In this document: piece after piece, positions 1-8,832 of the stretch
Layout: every line of letters begins with the position of its first letter
Position numbering within the stretch: position 1 is the stretch's first letter
Assembly (NCBI GenBank): GCA_023229525.1
Contig: JALNZC010000001.1
Location: 162,280 to 226,279 of the forward strand
Reading direction: 5' to 3'
From: Bacteroidales bacterium
Lineage (GTDB): Bacteria; Bacteroidota; Bacteroidia; Bacteroidales; FEN-979
DNA: 64,000 bases
Translations under genes and position numbers: made by a program
Notes under the pieces: model-generated
The model's input: only the letters and a program-made list of their open reading frames with translations
The model's database searches: none
Told to the model about the DNA's origin: nothing

Positions 1-143
1 ATATGAAGGTATCCATTGGGTTCCGGGGGGAAGCGTGTATGAACCCGGCTCTCATTTTTCCCAGTCCTGATATCTTCTTCGATGATTTCCTCGATGAAGT
101 TGAGCGACCGCTTCTCCTCGTTCCTTATTTGATTTTCTCCCAT
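1..143 (-). CDS. glnS: Glutaminyl-tRNA synthetase, N-terminal fragment (runs off the left edge)
   Basis: The minus strand reads from an ATG at 143 to the window edge. After about 35 residues comes RFPPEPNGYLH, the stretch that leads into the HIGH ATP-binding motif of class I glutamyl/glutaminyl-tRNA synthetases. The N-terminal leader ending in SRVHTRFPPEPNGYLH is typical of bacterial GlnRS rather than GltX, whose equivalent is usually RFAPSPTG. It would charge tRNA-Gln in the cytoplasm. Only about 47 residues are present, so the catalytic domain cannot be checked. It is divergent from folB, with about 113 bp between the starts. Confidence 0.85.
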   Translation of the reverse strand, partial: MGENQIRNEEKRSLNFIEEIIEEDIRTGKNESRVHTRFPPEPNGYLH

Positions 144-256
144 AAAAATTTTGAAATAAAGGGTCGTAAATAATGGCGCAAACTTACTGAATTTTAAAGA
201 AACGGCTGTGGAATTCAGGGGAATTTGATAATTTCGGCCGTTAAAAATGATACCAA

Positions 257-613
257 ATGGGAACGATACAACTTGAAGGCATGGAATTTTTTGCTTTTCA
301 CGGATGTTTTAAGGAAGAGCAAATTATCGGTACAAAATTTATACTTGATCTCGAAGTAGAATCGGATACAAATGTAGCTGAAGTGTCGGACCGGCTTCAG
401 GATACTGTCGATTATGCAGGCATCTATCGAAAGGTAAAACACGAGATGGGAATGAAGTCACATTTATTGGAACATGTTGCACGGCGAATAGTTGAATCGA
501 TTCGTTCTGCTTATCCTTCCATTGTATACATCAGTTTAAAAATTGCAAAGAACAATCCCCCCCTGGGTGGTAAAATCCATCAGGTATGTTATAAGACCCG
601 GTGGAAGAAATGA
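257..613 (+). CDS. folB: Dihydroneopterin aldolase
   Basis: 118 residues, the usual FolB length. It converts 7,8-dihydroneopterin to 6-hydroxymethyl-dihydropterin and glycolaldehyde in folate synthesis. Visible family features are the N-terminal EGMEFFAFHGCFKEE (the F-HG-E segment of the pterin site), the central TVDYAGIYR, LLEHVARRI, and the C-terminal IAKNNPPLGG with the conserved K and P residues. It stands alone, with no folK or folP beside it, and is followed 50 bp later by tRNA-Cys with its own promoter. Confidence 0.93.
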   Translation: MGTIQLEGMEFFAFHGCFKEEQIIGTKFILDLEVESDTNVAEVSDRLQDTVDYAGIYRKVKHEMGMKSHLLEHVARRIVESIRSAYPSIVYISLKIAKNNPPLGGKIHQVCYKTRWKK

Positions 614-614
614 T

Positions 615-646
615 TTGTGGATTCTGCAAATTTTTTTGTACTTTTG
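615..646 (+). promoter_or_regulatory. Bacteroidota-type promoter of tRNA-Cys
   Basis: TTG at 615-617, a 21-nt spacer, then TACTTTTG at 639-646. This matches the Bacteroidota primary sigma consensus (-33 TTTG / -7 TAnnTTTG). It lies 17 bp before the mature tRNA 5' end, the right distance for a short leader. Confidence 0.6.
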
Positions 647-663
647 CTGGCCCTTTTTAAAAA

Positions 664-734
664 GGTTTCGTGGCCGAGTGGCTAGGCAGCGGTCTGCAAA
701 ACCGTATACAGCGGTTCGACTCCGCTCGAAACCT
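664..734 (+). tRNA. tRNA-Cys (GCA)
   Basis: Acceptor strands GGTTTCG (664-670) and CGAAACC (727-733) pair fully, with discriminator T at 734. The anticodon loop CTGCAAA sits in a CGGT/ACCG stem and gives anticodon GCA at 696-698. The T-arm has the TTCGACT loop. No CCA is encoded. A strong hairpin terminator follows. Confidence 0.95.
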
Positions 735-745
735 CAGGCTTTAAT

Positions 746-780
746 CAAAAACCCGGTACTTAATAAGAACCGGGTTTTTA
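746..780. terminator. Intrinsic terminator, probably bidirectional (tRNA-Cys / mreD)
   Basis: AAAAACCCGGT pairs with ACCGGGTTTTT across a 10-nt loop, and the A and T runs on either side make it usable in both directions. It ends the tRNA-Cys transcript on plus and overlaps the mreD stop codon on minus, so it also closes the purH-mre operon. Confidence 0.8.
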
Positions 781-1317
781 TTTTGTTTTCGGATACATCA
801 GGTATTCACTGATTAAAATGAGTAGAATCGTAAAAGTGCTACTCAGTAATAAACGGACGAAGGTTTGAAAAAATTCTTCGAATCGAAAAATTTCCAAATA
901 AAATAGCGCAAAATGATGTATCAACACCAGCGAAATGGTATAATAAAGAAACCATTTGAGGCCCTGGTTTTTCAAGGAAGGAGTATTACCAATGAGTGAT
1001 TCCGTGCCTGAAGAGATGATCGAGATTACGAATGGCCGTGCAAATGCTGTAAGAACGCTGGCGGAAGCATTGAGACCTAAGGTATTTGTGAAAAGATCAA
1101 TCCCGAGGCCAAGAAAAAAAGAGGATAGCAGCAATAACCAGCGAGGGGTTTCAAATGGCAATAAAAGAATGAAAAAAACATAAAAATAAGGATTTATATA
1201 TCCTCCTAAATTTAAATGATTCAAAATCAATACCTGGAAAAAGATAAGAAAGAAAAACCTGACAATGTTCAAAAAAACGGTTCTTGATGTTATATCCATA
1301 GAGTATGGGGTATACAA
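778..1317 (-). CDS. mreD: Rod shape-determining protein MreD
   Basis: 179-residue, very hydrophobic protein with about five membrane segments, and the FETPRWLLLLSSFFLGLGID stretch typical of Bacteroidota MreD. It is an inner-membrane part of the elongasome that links MreC/MreB to peptidoglycan synthesis. It starts 11 bp after mreC; an internal ATG seven codons in (MDITSR) is an equally good start. In many Bacteroidota the operon continues into mrdA (PBP2) and rodA. Here a terminator follows directly, so those genes must lie elsewhere. Confidence 0.92.
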   Translation of the reverse strand: MYTPYSMDITSRTVFLNIVRFFFLIFFQVLILNHLNLGGYINPYFYVFFILLLPFETPRWLLLLSSFFLGLGIDLFTNTLGLNASASVLTAFARPFVISIISSGTESLIGNTPSLKNQGLKWFLYYTISLVLIHHFALFYLEIFRFEEFFQTFVRLLLSSTFTILLILISEYLMYPKTK

Positions 1318-1328
1318 ATAAATCTATG

Positions 1329-2159
1329 TCATTGTGATTTAAAAGAAGCCTTCAATTCTTCTTTTTCGGCTCGCATAATATCAATTACGACCTCAACATA
1401 TCCCAGGCTGTTAAAGTCGGTTGAAAAGAAAATTTCGCCATTGTTAAAATTTTCATCCTGTGCAATTGTAAAATTAGAAATTGTACCAATTAAGAGTCCT
1501 TCAGGAAAAATATCGGAATTTCCGCTTGTAATAATGGTATCGCCCACCATAATTACAATGTGTTTTGGAATTTCTTTTACCTGGCCTTTCCGGTAATTAC
1601 CTCCAATCCATTCAACATTTACCAGTTGGTTGTTTTTTTTGAATTTACCCGATACACGACTATCCTTATTCAGAATGGACATAATCCAGCTGAAATGGGG
1701 CGAAACGCTGATGACTTGTCCAACGATTTTATTGCCAATTATCACACCCATATTGTTTTGAATCCCATGAATTTTTCCTTTGTTTATCATCAGAAAATTA
1801 TTCCGCTTATTGGTTGAATTACTGATGACTTTTGCGCTTATATATTTATATTCCAAGGAAATGATTGAATCCTTCCTATAATGGCTAACGGTATCTGTTT
1901 GGTAATATGCTTCGGGCAGCCGTGAATGGAGCTTGGCTAATTCTTCAACGAGTACCTTGTTTGTTTTCCGCAAGGAAAAATATTCGGAAATACTGCTGAA
2001 AACATTATTTACAGAGCCTGAAATAGCATGAGAGGTAGAATAGAGCGAACTTCTCTGGAATTCGTTATAGTCAGCCAATAGGAATAATGAAAGGCTCTCT
2101 AGAAGCAGGAAAAGGAAATAAAAATAGTGCTTCCTCAGAAATTCAAAAAGATTTTGCAT
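1329..2159 (-). CDS. mreC: Rod shape-determining protein MreC
   Basis: 276 residues. A short cytoplasmic tail and one membrane segment (about residues 10-30) are followed by a coiled coil (about 60-90), then the periplasmic beta-barrel region with GVIIGNKIVGQVISV and the SRVSGKF segment. It is the periplasmic scaffold that organises the elongation penicillin-binding proteins. It lies 8 bp downstream of mreB and 11 bp upstream of mreD in one operon. Confidence 0.94.
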   Translation of the reverse strand: MQNLFEFLRKHYFYFLFLLLESLSLFLLADYNEFQRSSLYSTSHAISGSVNNVFSSISEYFSLRKTNKVLVEELAKLHSRLPEAYYQTDTVSHYRKDSIISLEYKYISAKVISNSTNKRNNFLMINKGKIHGIQNNMGVIIGNKIVGQVISVSPHFSWIMSILNKDSRVSGKFKKNNQLVNVEWIGGNYRKGQVKEIPKHIVIMVGDTIITSGNSDIFPEGLLIGTISNFTIAQDENFNNGEIFFSTDFNSLGYVEVVIDIMRAEKEELKASFKSQ

Positions 2160-2167
2160 TTGGCCCT

Positions 2168-3181
2168 CTACTTAATGAGGAAGGTAAATTTATCGAAGTT
2201 TTTTAGCGCTATGCCTGTTCCGCGGGCAACAGCCCTAAGTGGATCCTCGGCTACATGAACTTTGAGTTTCGTTTTCAGATGCAACCGCTTATCCAGTCCC
2301 CGTAGCAAAGCTCCTCCTCCTGTAAGATAAATTCCGGTTTCATAAATATCAGAGGCCAGTTCAGGCGGCGTCATTTCAAGGGCATTGAGTACGGCAGCTT
2401 CAATTTTTGCTACAGATTTATCAAGACAATGGGCAATTTCAGCATGGTTTACAATGACTTCTTTGGGTATACCAGTAAGCAAATCGCGTCCATGTACTGC
2501 ATAATCGGGAGGAGGATTGTCAATGTCGGCCAATGCGGCACCAACTTCAATTTTAATGCGCTCTGCGGTGCGTTCTCCGATATTTATATTATGTTGTTTC
2601 CGCATGTATTCTTCTATGTCGGTATTGAATTCATCCCCGGCGATCCTGATTGATTTGTTGTTTACGATACCGCCAAGTGCGATCACAGCAATTTCACTGG
2701 TCCCGCCGCCAATGTCGATCACCATATTGCCCACAGGTTCCAGTACATCGATTCCAATTCCGATGGCCGCCGCCATGGGTTCATGAATCAACCGGACCTC
2801 TTTTGCGCCTGCTTGTTCCGCAGAGTCCTTAACGGCACGTTCTTCAACTTCAGTAATTCCGGATGGGATGCAAATAACCATTTTTAGCGCCGGTGGAAAC
2901 CAGGATTTTCGCAGATCGATCATTTTTATCATCTCCCGGATCATATGTTCTGCTGCCTGGAAATCAGCAATGACTCCACCCCGTAATGGTCGTATGGTTT
3001 TTATATTTTCATGGGTTTTCCCATGCATCATCTGTGCCTTTTTACCGACTGCGATAATTTTTCCTGAACTTCTTTCGATAGCAACAATGGAGGGTTCGTC
3101 AACAACTACTTTATCATTATAAATGATGATGGTATTGGCGGTTCCAAGGTCGATTGCAATTTCTTTGGTGAACAATCCCAT
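2168..3181 (-). CDS. mreB: Actin-like cell shape protein MreB
   Basis: 337 residues, the normal family length. It forms membrane-bound actin-like filaments that steer lateral wall synthesis. Visible motifs are phosphate 1 (IAIDLGTANTIIIY), phosphate 2 (MVIDIGGGTSEIAV), the RIAGDEFNTDI segment and the adenosine motif YLTGGGALLRGLD. It begins 12 bp after the purH stop and leads the mreBCD group. The linkage to purH is commonly seen in this phylum. Confidence 0.97.
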   Translation of the reverse strand: MGLFTKEIAIDLGTANTIIIYNDKVVVDEPSIVAIERSSGKIIAVGKKAQMMHGKTHENIKTIRPLRGGVIADFQAAEHMIREMIKMIDLRKSWFPPALKMVICIPSGITEVEERAVKDSAEQAGAKEVRLIHEPMAAAIGIGIDVLEPVGNMVIDIGGGTSEIAVIALGGIVNNKSIRIAGDEFNTDIEEYMRKQHNINIGERTAERIKIEVGAALADIDNPPPDYAVHGRDLLTGIPKEVIVNHAEIAHCLDKSVAKIEAAVLNALEMTPPELASDIYETGIYLTGGGALLRGLDKRLHLKTKLKVHVAEDPLRAVARGTGIALKNFDKFTFLIK

Positions 3182-3193
3182 GGATTATATGTT

Positions 3194-4720
3194 TTAGTGT
3201 TTAAAGTGTCGTATTCCTGTGAATACCATTGACATTTGATGTTCGTTGCAAAATTTCACGGAATCGGAATCCCGTATAGAGCCTCCCGGCTGTAGTACAA
3301 CTGAAATTCCGGCTTCGTGGGCGATTTCCACGCAATCGGCAAAAGGGAAGAAGGCGTCTGATGCCATTATAGCTCCTTCAGTGTCGAATCCGAAAGCTCT
3401 GGCTTTGACAATTGCTTGTCTGAGTGCATCTACCCTGGATGTCTGTCCCATTCCACATCCAATTAATTGACGGTTCTTTACCAGGGTTATTGTGTTTGAT
3501 TTCAAATGTTTCACAATTTTATTTGCAAAAATCAATTCCTCGATTTCCGACGGTATCGGTTTATTTGTGGTTACATGCTGAAAATCAATCGCCTGCTCAG
3601 AATGAAGGTCTTTTTCCTGGGCAAGAACTCCATTCAGAATTGTTTTAAACTGCCATTCCGGGAACCTCATCGAATTTCTGCGCAAAATTATTCTATTTTT
3701 CTTTGATTTTAAGAGTTCAAGGGCATCGTTTTCATATTCTTCAGCAATTACTATTTCAAAAAAAAGTTTATTCAGTTCATTGGCTGCTTCTTTTAAAACA
3801 GGGCGATTGGCAATGATAATACCGCCAAAAGCCGAAACCGGATCACAAGCCAAGGCATCAACGTATGCCTCTTTCAGTGTTGACCGGCTTGCCACTCCGC
3901 AAGGATTGGTGTGTTTTATAATAGCAACCGTTGGATCTGGGAATTCATTCATCAGATTAATGGCAGCATCTACATCGACCAGATTATTATAGGATAATTC
4001 TTTGCCATTAAGTTGTTGAAAAACCTGTTTCAAATCACCATAAAACATCCCGCTTTGATGCGGATTTTCACCATATCGTAAAGGATACCATTCAAGTATA
4101 CTTTGTTTGAATGCGTGGATCTTTTCATTCCTGTTAAAATAGTTAAAGATTGCAGTGTCGTAATGAGAAGAAATATTAAAGGCGCATGTAGCAAGGTGAC
4201 GTCTGAGGCTGATGTTTGTGATGCCGTTGTTATCCCCCAGGATCTGTTTTAATTCGAAATAAAAATCAGCAGAAGGAATTACGACCACATGAGTAAAGTT
4301 TTTTGCGGCTGCACGTATCAATGAAATGCCGCCAATATCGATCTTTTCAAGAATTTCCTGTTCAATATCCGTGGAGGACGCTGTTTTTTCAAAAGGATAA
4401 AGGTCTGCAATGATCAGGTCTATAGAAGGAATTTCATATTTTTCAACATCATTTATATCTGTCAGCAATTCCCTTCGCCACAAAATACCTCCAAAAATTT
4501 TGGGGTGCAACGTTTTTACTCGTCCACCTAATATTGCGGGATATGCAGTGACGGATTCAACGGAAGTTGCCGGGATTCCGTTTTTAATTAAAAAATCATA
4601 GGTTCCACCGGTAGAAAAAATCTGAATACCGGAAGAGATCAGTTTATGTGCTATTTCTGCTATTCCTTCCTTGGCATAAACAGAAATCAGCGCGGATTTG
4701 ATTTTCACCTGGTCTGTCAT
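3194..4720 (-). CDS. purH: Bifunctional AICAR formyltransferase / IMP cyclohydrolase
   Basis: 508 residues from the chosen ATG at 4720. It catalyses the last two steps of IMP synthesis. The N-terminal MGS-like IMP cyclohydrolase domain shows IFSTGGTYDFL and LGGRVKTLHPKIFGG. The C-terminal AICAR transformylase domain shows LRYGENPHQ, the catalytic IKHTNPCG and SDAFFPFAD. The frame stays open to 4834, but the extra 38 residues have no family counterpart, and MTDQVKIKSALISVY aligns with the normal N-terminus. First gene of the purH-mreBCD operon. Confidence 0.96.
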   Translation of the reverse strand: MTDQVKIKSALISVYAKEGIAEIAHKLISSGIQIFSTGGTYDFLIKNGIPATSVESVTAYPAILGGRVKTLHPKIFGGILWRRELLTDINDVEKYEIPSIDLIIADLYPFEKTASSTDIEQEILEKIDIGGISLIRAAAKNFTHVVVIPSADFYFELKQILGDNNGITNISLRRHLATCAFNISSHYDTAIFNYFNRNEKIHAFKQSILEWYPLRYGENPHQSGMFYGDLKQVFQQLNGKELSYNNLVDVDAAINLMNEFPDPTVAIIKHTNPCGVASRSTLKEAYVDALACDPVSAFGGIIIANRPVLKEAANELNKLFFEIVIAEEYENDALELLKSKKNRIILRRNSMRFPEWQFKTILNGVLAQEKDLHSEQAIDFQHVTTNKPIPSEIEELIFANKIVKHLKSNTITLVKNRQLIGCGMGQTSRVDALRQAIVKARAFGFDTEGAIMASDAFFPFADCVEIAHEAGISVVLQPGGSIRDSDSVKFCNEHQMSMVFTGIRHFKH

Positions 4721-4879
4721 TTTTATTGTTTTGTAACGATTAATATTTGTCGGCGTCTTATTTTCCAGAGTTGGAGAGCCTTGCAATGATACCAAAAAAA
4801 AACGTAGCTGCAATGACCCACAAAAGGATGGCAATTATATATTATCTTTACCGTTCTTTAATCGAAAATTATTTTTTCT

Positions 4880-6124
4880 ATGATTTTGATTTTAAGGTTG
4901 ATTAGAGAAAGTTATTTATTTGCTTTTCAAGCAATTATTGTTAATAAAGTACGAACAATCCTTTCTTTGCTTGGGATTACAATTGGTATTTTTTGTGTCA
5001 TTTCGGTTTTTACTGTTTTCGATTCGATGGAAAATGCTATCCGCAAGAGCATTGCATCATTGGGTAGCAATGTTTTATATGTTCAAAAATGGCCTTGGGC
5101 TATGGGTGGTGATTATCCATGGTGGAAGTATTGGCAAAGGCCAGAAACCTCTCTCGATGATTTGCGTGAAATAGAGAAACGGAGTAATCTGGCCGAGGCC
5201 GTTGCATTCATGGTACAGGTAAATAAGACGGTAAAGTATGGGGATAATTATATTGAAAATATTGGGGTTTTGGGTGTAACACAAGATTTTGACAAGGTGT
5301 GGAAATTTGAATTGATCGACGGCCGTTATTTTTCCACATCAGAATCGGCCAGTGGGAAAAACATTGTTGTGATCGGTGATGAGATTGCTAAAAGTCTTTT
5401 CCCGGAAGGTGATCCTATCGGCAAGAAGATCAAGATTTTCGGCCGGAACATTGAGGTAATCGGGGTTCTCAAGAAAGAGGGGGAGGATTTTTTTGGGAAC
5501 TCAAACGACAAGGTGGTTTTTTTACCCATCAACTATTTTAAAACAATTATCGACATTAAGGACATGGATGCCACTATTGTTGTTAAGGCAAAACCTCTTG
5601 TTTCAAACGATGAACTTCGGGATGAGTTGACCGGTATCATGCGTTCGATCAGAAAATTGAAGCCTTCTGCTGAAGATAATTTTGCAATCAACGAAACCGA
5701 TATTATTTCAAAGGGATTTGACAGTTTATTCGGAATCATCGCCACTGTTGGCTGGATCATCGGGGGGTTTTCCTTATTGGTGGGTGGATTTGGCATTGCC
5801 AATATTATGTTTGTATCGGTCAAAGAACGGACCAATATTATTGGCATTCAAAAAGCATTGGGTGCAAAAAATTATTTTATCCTTTTCCAGTTCCTGTTCG
5901 AGGCTGTTTTTCTTTCACTCATTGGAGGAATAATTGGATTGTTGATTATTCTCATTTTGACCGTAGTTATATCAAATACCACCTCTTTTACACTAATTCT
6001 TACCCAGGGAAACATCATTCTTGGCATTGGAGTATCCGCGATTATCGGATTGATTTCGGGAATTTTACCAGCCTATTCAGCTTCAAAGCTTGATCCTGTC
6101 GAGGCGATGCGGACCGGAGTATAA
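4880..6124 (+). CDS. ABC transporter permease, MacB/FtsX type
   Basis: 414 residues with the MacB-like permease layout. TM1 lies at about residues 18-40 (TILSLLGITIGIFCVISVF), then a large periplasmic domain (about 45-270), then three C-terminal membrane segments in an FtsX-like domain with KERTNIIGIQKALGAKN and the terminal LDPVEAMRTGV signature. Such permeases pair with a LolD/MacB-type ATPase to move lipoproteins, peptides or drugs. No ATPase or membrane-fusion gene is adjacent, so the substrate cannot be inferred. It is divergent from purH. Confidence 0.9.
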   Translation: MILILRLIRESYLFAFQAIIVNKVRTILSLLGITIGIFCVISVFTVFDSMENAIRKSIASLGSNVLYVQKWPWAMGGDYPWWKYWQRPETSLDDLREIEKRSNLAEAVAFMVQVNKTVKYGDNYIENIGVLGVTQDFDKVWKFELIDGRYFSTSESASGKNIVVIGDEIAKSLFPEGDPIGKKIKIFGRNIEVIGVLKKEGEDFFGNSNDKVVFLPINYFKTIIDIKDMDATIVVKAKPLVSNDELRDELTGIMRSIRKLKPSAEDNFAINETDIISKGFDSLFGIIATVGWIIGGFSLLVGGFGIANIMFVSVKERTNIIGIQKALGAKNYFILFQFLFEAVFLSLIGGIIGLLIILILTVVISNTTSFTLILTQGNIILGIGVSAIIGLISGILPAYSASKLDPVEAMRTGV

Positions 6125-6178
6125 ACCAAACAAGCGATTTGTAACAGGAAAATGCAGGAGAATTTTTAAACAGGTGGA

Positions 6179-6835
6179 TTATTTTTTGCTCAAGCCGGTT
6201 CCGGATGGTTTTATGTCGAATGCATCAAGATTAATATGTGTTTTAATACGGGACGATAAAAGGTCGATAGCAACTTTATTTTGCCCACCTTGTGGTACGA
6301 TGATATCGGCATAGCGCTTGGTGGGTTCAATAAATTGCAGGTGCATTGGTTTGACAAAAGTTCCGTAGTGTTCAAGAACCTGCTGGAATGAACGTCCGCG
6401 TTCTTCAATATCCCGCCAGATAATCCGCATTAACCGGTCATCACCATCGGCGTCGACAAAAACCTTGATATCCATTTTATTCCGAAGACGTGGATTGGTC
6501 AAGATGAGAATTCCTTCCACTATGATTACTTTTGAGGGCCTGACCGGGATGGTTTCTTTTGACCTGGCACAGGTAACGTAAGAATAAATTGGCATTTCAA
6601 TAGGAACTCCTGTTTTCAGGATTTCCAATTGCCGGATGAGAAGACTCCATTCTATAGAAGTGGGGTGGTCAAAATTGATCCTTGCCCGTTCTTCAAAAGA
6701 TTTATGTCCGTTGTCTTTATAATAAGCATCCTGTGGTATAACAGTAACTGTTTCCTTTGGCAAGTGTTTTATAACCTGTTTTACGACAGTTGATTTTCCC
6801 GAGCCAGATCCTCCGGCAATTCCAATGATCAGCAT
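6179..6835 (-). CDS. udk: Uridine kinase
   Basis: 218 residues. It phosphorylates uridine and cytidine in pyrimidine salvage. The Walker A GGSGSGKST sits at residues 8-16. It is followed by PQDAYYKD, the INFDHPTSIEW nucleoside-binding segment, PIYSYVTCARS, VIIVEGILIL and the lid RDIEERGRS. All are typical of bacterial Udk. It converges with the upstream permease gene, and about 150 bp separate it from the epimerase gene behind it. Confidence 0.95.
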   Translation of the reverse strand: MLIIGIAGGSGSGKSTVVKQVIKHLPKETVTVIPQDAYYKDNGHKSFEERARINFDHPTSIEWSLLIRQLEILKTGVPIEMPIYSYVTCARSKETIPVRPSKVIIVEGILILTNPRLRNKMDIKVFVDADGDDRLMRIIWRDIEERGRSFQQVLEHYGTFVKPMHLQFIEPTKRYADIIVPQGGQNKVAIDLLSSRIKTHINLDAFDIKPSGTGLSKK

Positions 6836-6988
6836 TTTCCTATAGTAAAAATCAGATATAAACCTGATAATAATGGCACTTCCAGCAAGAGTAACAATAC
6901 TTTTGTAAAATTAACGCTGCATTATGTAACCACCAAAAGGGCACACGTTCCACGCGCAAAGATAAGGATAGATTACCAATTTCCAGAG

Positions 6989-7390
6989 TTATTTACTACA
7001 AAGCTCAACAAGGACACCATGCGTGGATTTTGGGTGCAAAAAACCTATATTCATTCCATCAGCTCCCTTGCGGGAAGTCGTATCAATTAAAATTATTCCT
7101 TCCTGTCCTGCTTCGTATAATGCATCTGTTGTATTTTCAACTGCCAGGGCGAGATGATGGATTCCCTCTCCCTTTTTCTCCAGGTATTTCCCTATCGGAC
7201 CTTCCGGGTCAGTGGATTCCAGTAATTCAATTTTCGTTTGGCCAATCAAAAAAAATGCAGTCTTAACGCGTTGATCTTTAACCTCTTCAATTTTATAACA
7301 ACGGGTGCCAAGCAGGGATTCGTAATGGGGAATACTTTCTTTTAAACTTTTAACTGCAATCCCAATATGGTCAATGTATGTTGGCTTCAT
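6989..7390 (-). CDS. mce: Methylmalonyl-CoA epimerase
   Basis: 133 residues, a single glyoxalase/VOC fold. It interconverts (R)- and (S)-methylmalonyl-CoA in the propionate-succinate pathway. Features are the N-terminal DHIGIAVKSLKESIPHYE (His metal ligand), IELLESTDPEGPIGKYLEKK, GIHHLALAV and GADGMNIGFLHPKSTHGVLVE, which carries the final metal-binding Glu. The mutase genes are not in the window. A candidate Bacteroidota promoter lies just upstream. Confidence 0.95.
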   Translation of the reverse strand: MKPTYIDHIGIAVKSLKESIPHYESLLGTRCYKIEEVKDQRVKTAFFLIGQTKIELLESTDPEGPIGKYLEKKGEGIHHLALAVENTTDALYEAGQEGIILIDTTSRKGADGMNIGFLHPKSTHGVLVELCSK

Positions 7391-7417
7391 GAAATTATTG
7401 TTAATTAATTAACAAAA

Positions 7418-7447
7418 CAAAGTTACGTATTTTTCCAATATCTCAAA
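7418..7447 (-). promoter_or_regulatory. Candidate promoter of mce
   Basis: On the minus strand, TTTG (7447-7444), an 18-nt spacer and TAACTTTG (7425-7418) match the Bacteroidota -33/-7 pattern. The -7 element ends about 28 nt before the mce start codon. Confidence 0.45.
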
Positions 7448-7562
7448 TATCAATTTCTCGGAACTTAAGCGGTTGTAATACGCAAATGGTTAGTCGTGCA
7501 GTGTGTTTTTTTTCTTGGTTTTCCGGAAAAGTTGTATTTTACACCAGGCAATTCTGATTCCC

Positions 7563-8039
7563 ATGAAAAATCTTGAGATTGAACGGAAGTTTCTGGTAGA
7601 CAAAGAAAAGTGGTCGCTGACGGTTAAACCTCAGGGCGTTTTATACATTCAGGGTTATTTAAGTATAGACGATGATAAGGTTGTCAGAGTTAGAATGACC
7701 GGTAAAAACGGGTTTATTACAATAAAGGGAAATTCCAAAACCATTACCCACCCCGAATACGAATATGCGATTCCAGTGGAAGATGCACATGAACTGCTTG
7801 AGTTATATACAAGGGAGCGGATTGAAAAAACCAGGTACCGGATTCCCGTAGGAAATTATATTTTTGAAGTAGATAAATTTGTGGGACTGAATGAAGGGCT
7901 GCTTTTAGCGGAAATAGAACTTAACAGACCTGAGGATGTTTTTGAAAAACCTGAATGGCTCGGGAAAGAGGTTACCGGAGATGAGCGATACTATAATGCT
8001 TATCTTTCTAAAAAGCCATATATGAGCTGGGAAAATTAA
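7563..8039 (+). CDS. CYTH domain protein (triphosphate tunnel metalloenzyme-like)
   Basis: 158 residues from the ATG at 7563. The frame opens further upstream, but the ExExK hallmark of the CYTH fold (E5, E7, K9 in MKNLEIERKFLV) belongs at the extreme N-terminus. Later segments VRVRMTGKNGFITIKG, EYEYAIP, KTRYRIP, FEVDKFVGLNEGLLLAEIEL and the C-terminal DERYYNAYLS supply the alternating charged residues that line the tunnel. Relatives hydrolyse inorganic triphosphate or related polyphosphates with a divalent metal. The true substrate here is unknown. Confidence 0.9.
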   Translation: MKNLEIERKFLVDKEKWSLTVKPQGVLYIQGYLSIDDDKVVRVRMTGKNGFITIKGNSKTITHPEYEYAIPVEDAHELLELYTRERIEKTRYRIPVGNYIFEVDKFVGLNEGLLLAEIELNRPEDVFEKPEWLGKEVTGDERYYNAYLSKKPYMSWEN

Positions 8040-8056
8040 AGCTTTCCCCATACAAC

Positions 8057-8092
8057 AAAGCCCCCTGACATCTATGATAAAAGGGGGCTTTG
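8057..8092. terminator. Intrinsic terminator between the CYTH gene and tRNA-Ala
   Basis: CAAAGCCCCCT pairs with AGGGGGCTTTG around a roughly 14-nt loop. T-rich sequence follows on plus, and the AAAG arm gives T-rich RNA on minus. It sits between convergent transcripts and could serve both. Confidence 0.7.
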
Positions 8093-8102
8093 AAAGTTTT
8101 TG

Positions 8103-8176
8103 TGGAGAATAGGGGAGTCGAACCCCTGGCCTTTAGACTGCCAGTCTAACGCTCTAGCCAACTGAGCTAATCCCCC
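8103..8176 (-). tRNA. tRNA-Ala (GGC)
   Basis: On minus, acceptor GGGGGAT pairs with ATTCTCC (two G-T pairs), discriminator A at 8103. The anticodon stem TTAGA/TCTAA holds loop CTGGCAG, anticodon GGC. The T-arm AGGGG-TTCGACT-CCCCT is perfect. No CCA is encoded. Confidence 0.95.
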
Positions 8177-8186
8177 GCTGTGGGTA

Positions 8187-8194
8187 CAAAATTA
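8187..8194 (-). promoter_or_regulatory. Candidate -7 element of tRNA-Ala
   Basis: TAATTTTG on the minus strand, 10 bp before the tRNA 5' end, fits TAnnTTTG. A clear -33 TTG is not seen at the ideal distance. Confidence 0.35.
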
Positions 8195-8208
8195 ACAACT
8201 TTTTTGAA

Positions 8209-8814
8209 ATGAAACGTCTTTTTGCAGCGATAAAAATTCATCCGGATTCCGGATTCCTGAAAAATTACCAGGAAATGAAAACAGCATTATGCCATGAACA
8301 GATTAAATGGGTTGAAGAACGAAATATTCATATAACGCTTCACTTTTTCGGAGAAACAGAGGATACGAAGGCCGTTTTGATCAATTCAGTTTTGAGAAAA
8401 CTTGCTGAAAAAACGAATCCTTTCTCAATCCGGCTTTCAGGTTTTGGACTCTTTGGTAGTTCTTATTCTCCCCGGGTTATCTGGGCAGGAATTGAACCCG
8501 GACAGACTTTGCAAGCGATTATGAAAGAACTGAAAATAGATTTGGGTTCAGCCGGTTTCGATTTCGATCGTCAAAACCTTGTACCTCATCTGACACTGGG
8601 GCGGATCAAAGCACTCCGGGACAAAAAATATTTTCAACGAATATTTGCACAATTCAAAGATACCCCCTCTATTTATGAACAAATAAATGAAATTATCCTT
8701 TTTGAAAGCAAGTTACAAAACTCCGGTCCTGTCTATTCCGTTCAGCAGTCTTTTATTCTAGGAAAAAAGAACTCCCCCGGAAGCTTTCCGGCTGATCCGG
8801 GAGAGTTACAATGA
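8209..8814 (+). CDS. thpR: RNA 2',3'-cyclic phosphodiesterase (2'-5' RNA ligase family)
   Basis: 201 residues. Two HxTx motifs of the 2H phosphoesterase superfamily are clear: H41-I-T43-L in NIHITLHFFGE and H127-L-T129-L in VPHLTLGRIK. Both are spaced as in ThpR. The family hydrolyses RNA 2',3'-cyclic phosphate ends and can ligate tRNA halves in vitro. It is divergent from tRNA-Ala by about 30 bp. Confidence 0.92.
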   Translation: MKRLFAAIKIHPDSGFLKNYQEMKTALCHEQIKWVEERNIHITLHFFGETEDTKAVLINSVLRKLAEKTNPFSIRLSGFGLFGSSYSPRVIWAGIEPGQTLQAIMKELKIDLGSAGFDFDRQNLVPHLTLGRIKALRDKKYFQRIFAQFKDTPSIYEQINEIILFESKLQNSGPVYSVQQSFILGKKNSPGSFPADPGELQ

Positions 8815-8832
8815 GCAGGTTGTGTATAATTT

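Noticed and set aside
543..812. 89-residue plus-strand ORF overlapping tRNA-Cys
   Set aside because: It runs through the end of folB, the whole tRNA and its terminator, and has no protein-like sequence.
4721..4834. N-terminal extension of purH
   Set aside because: No homology, and the family N-terminus begins at 4720.
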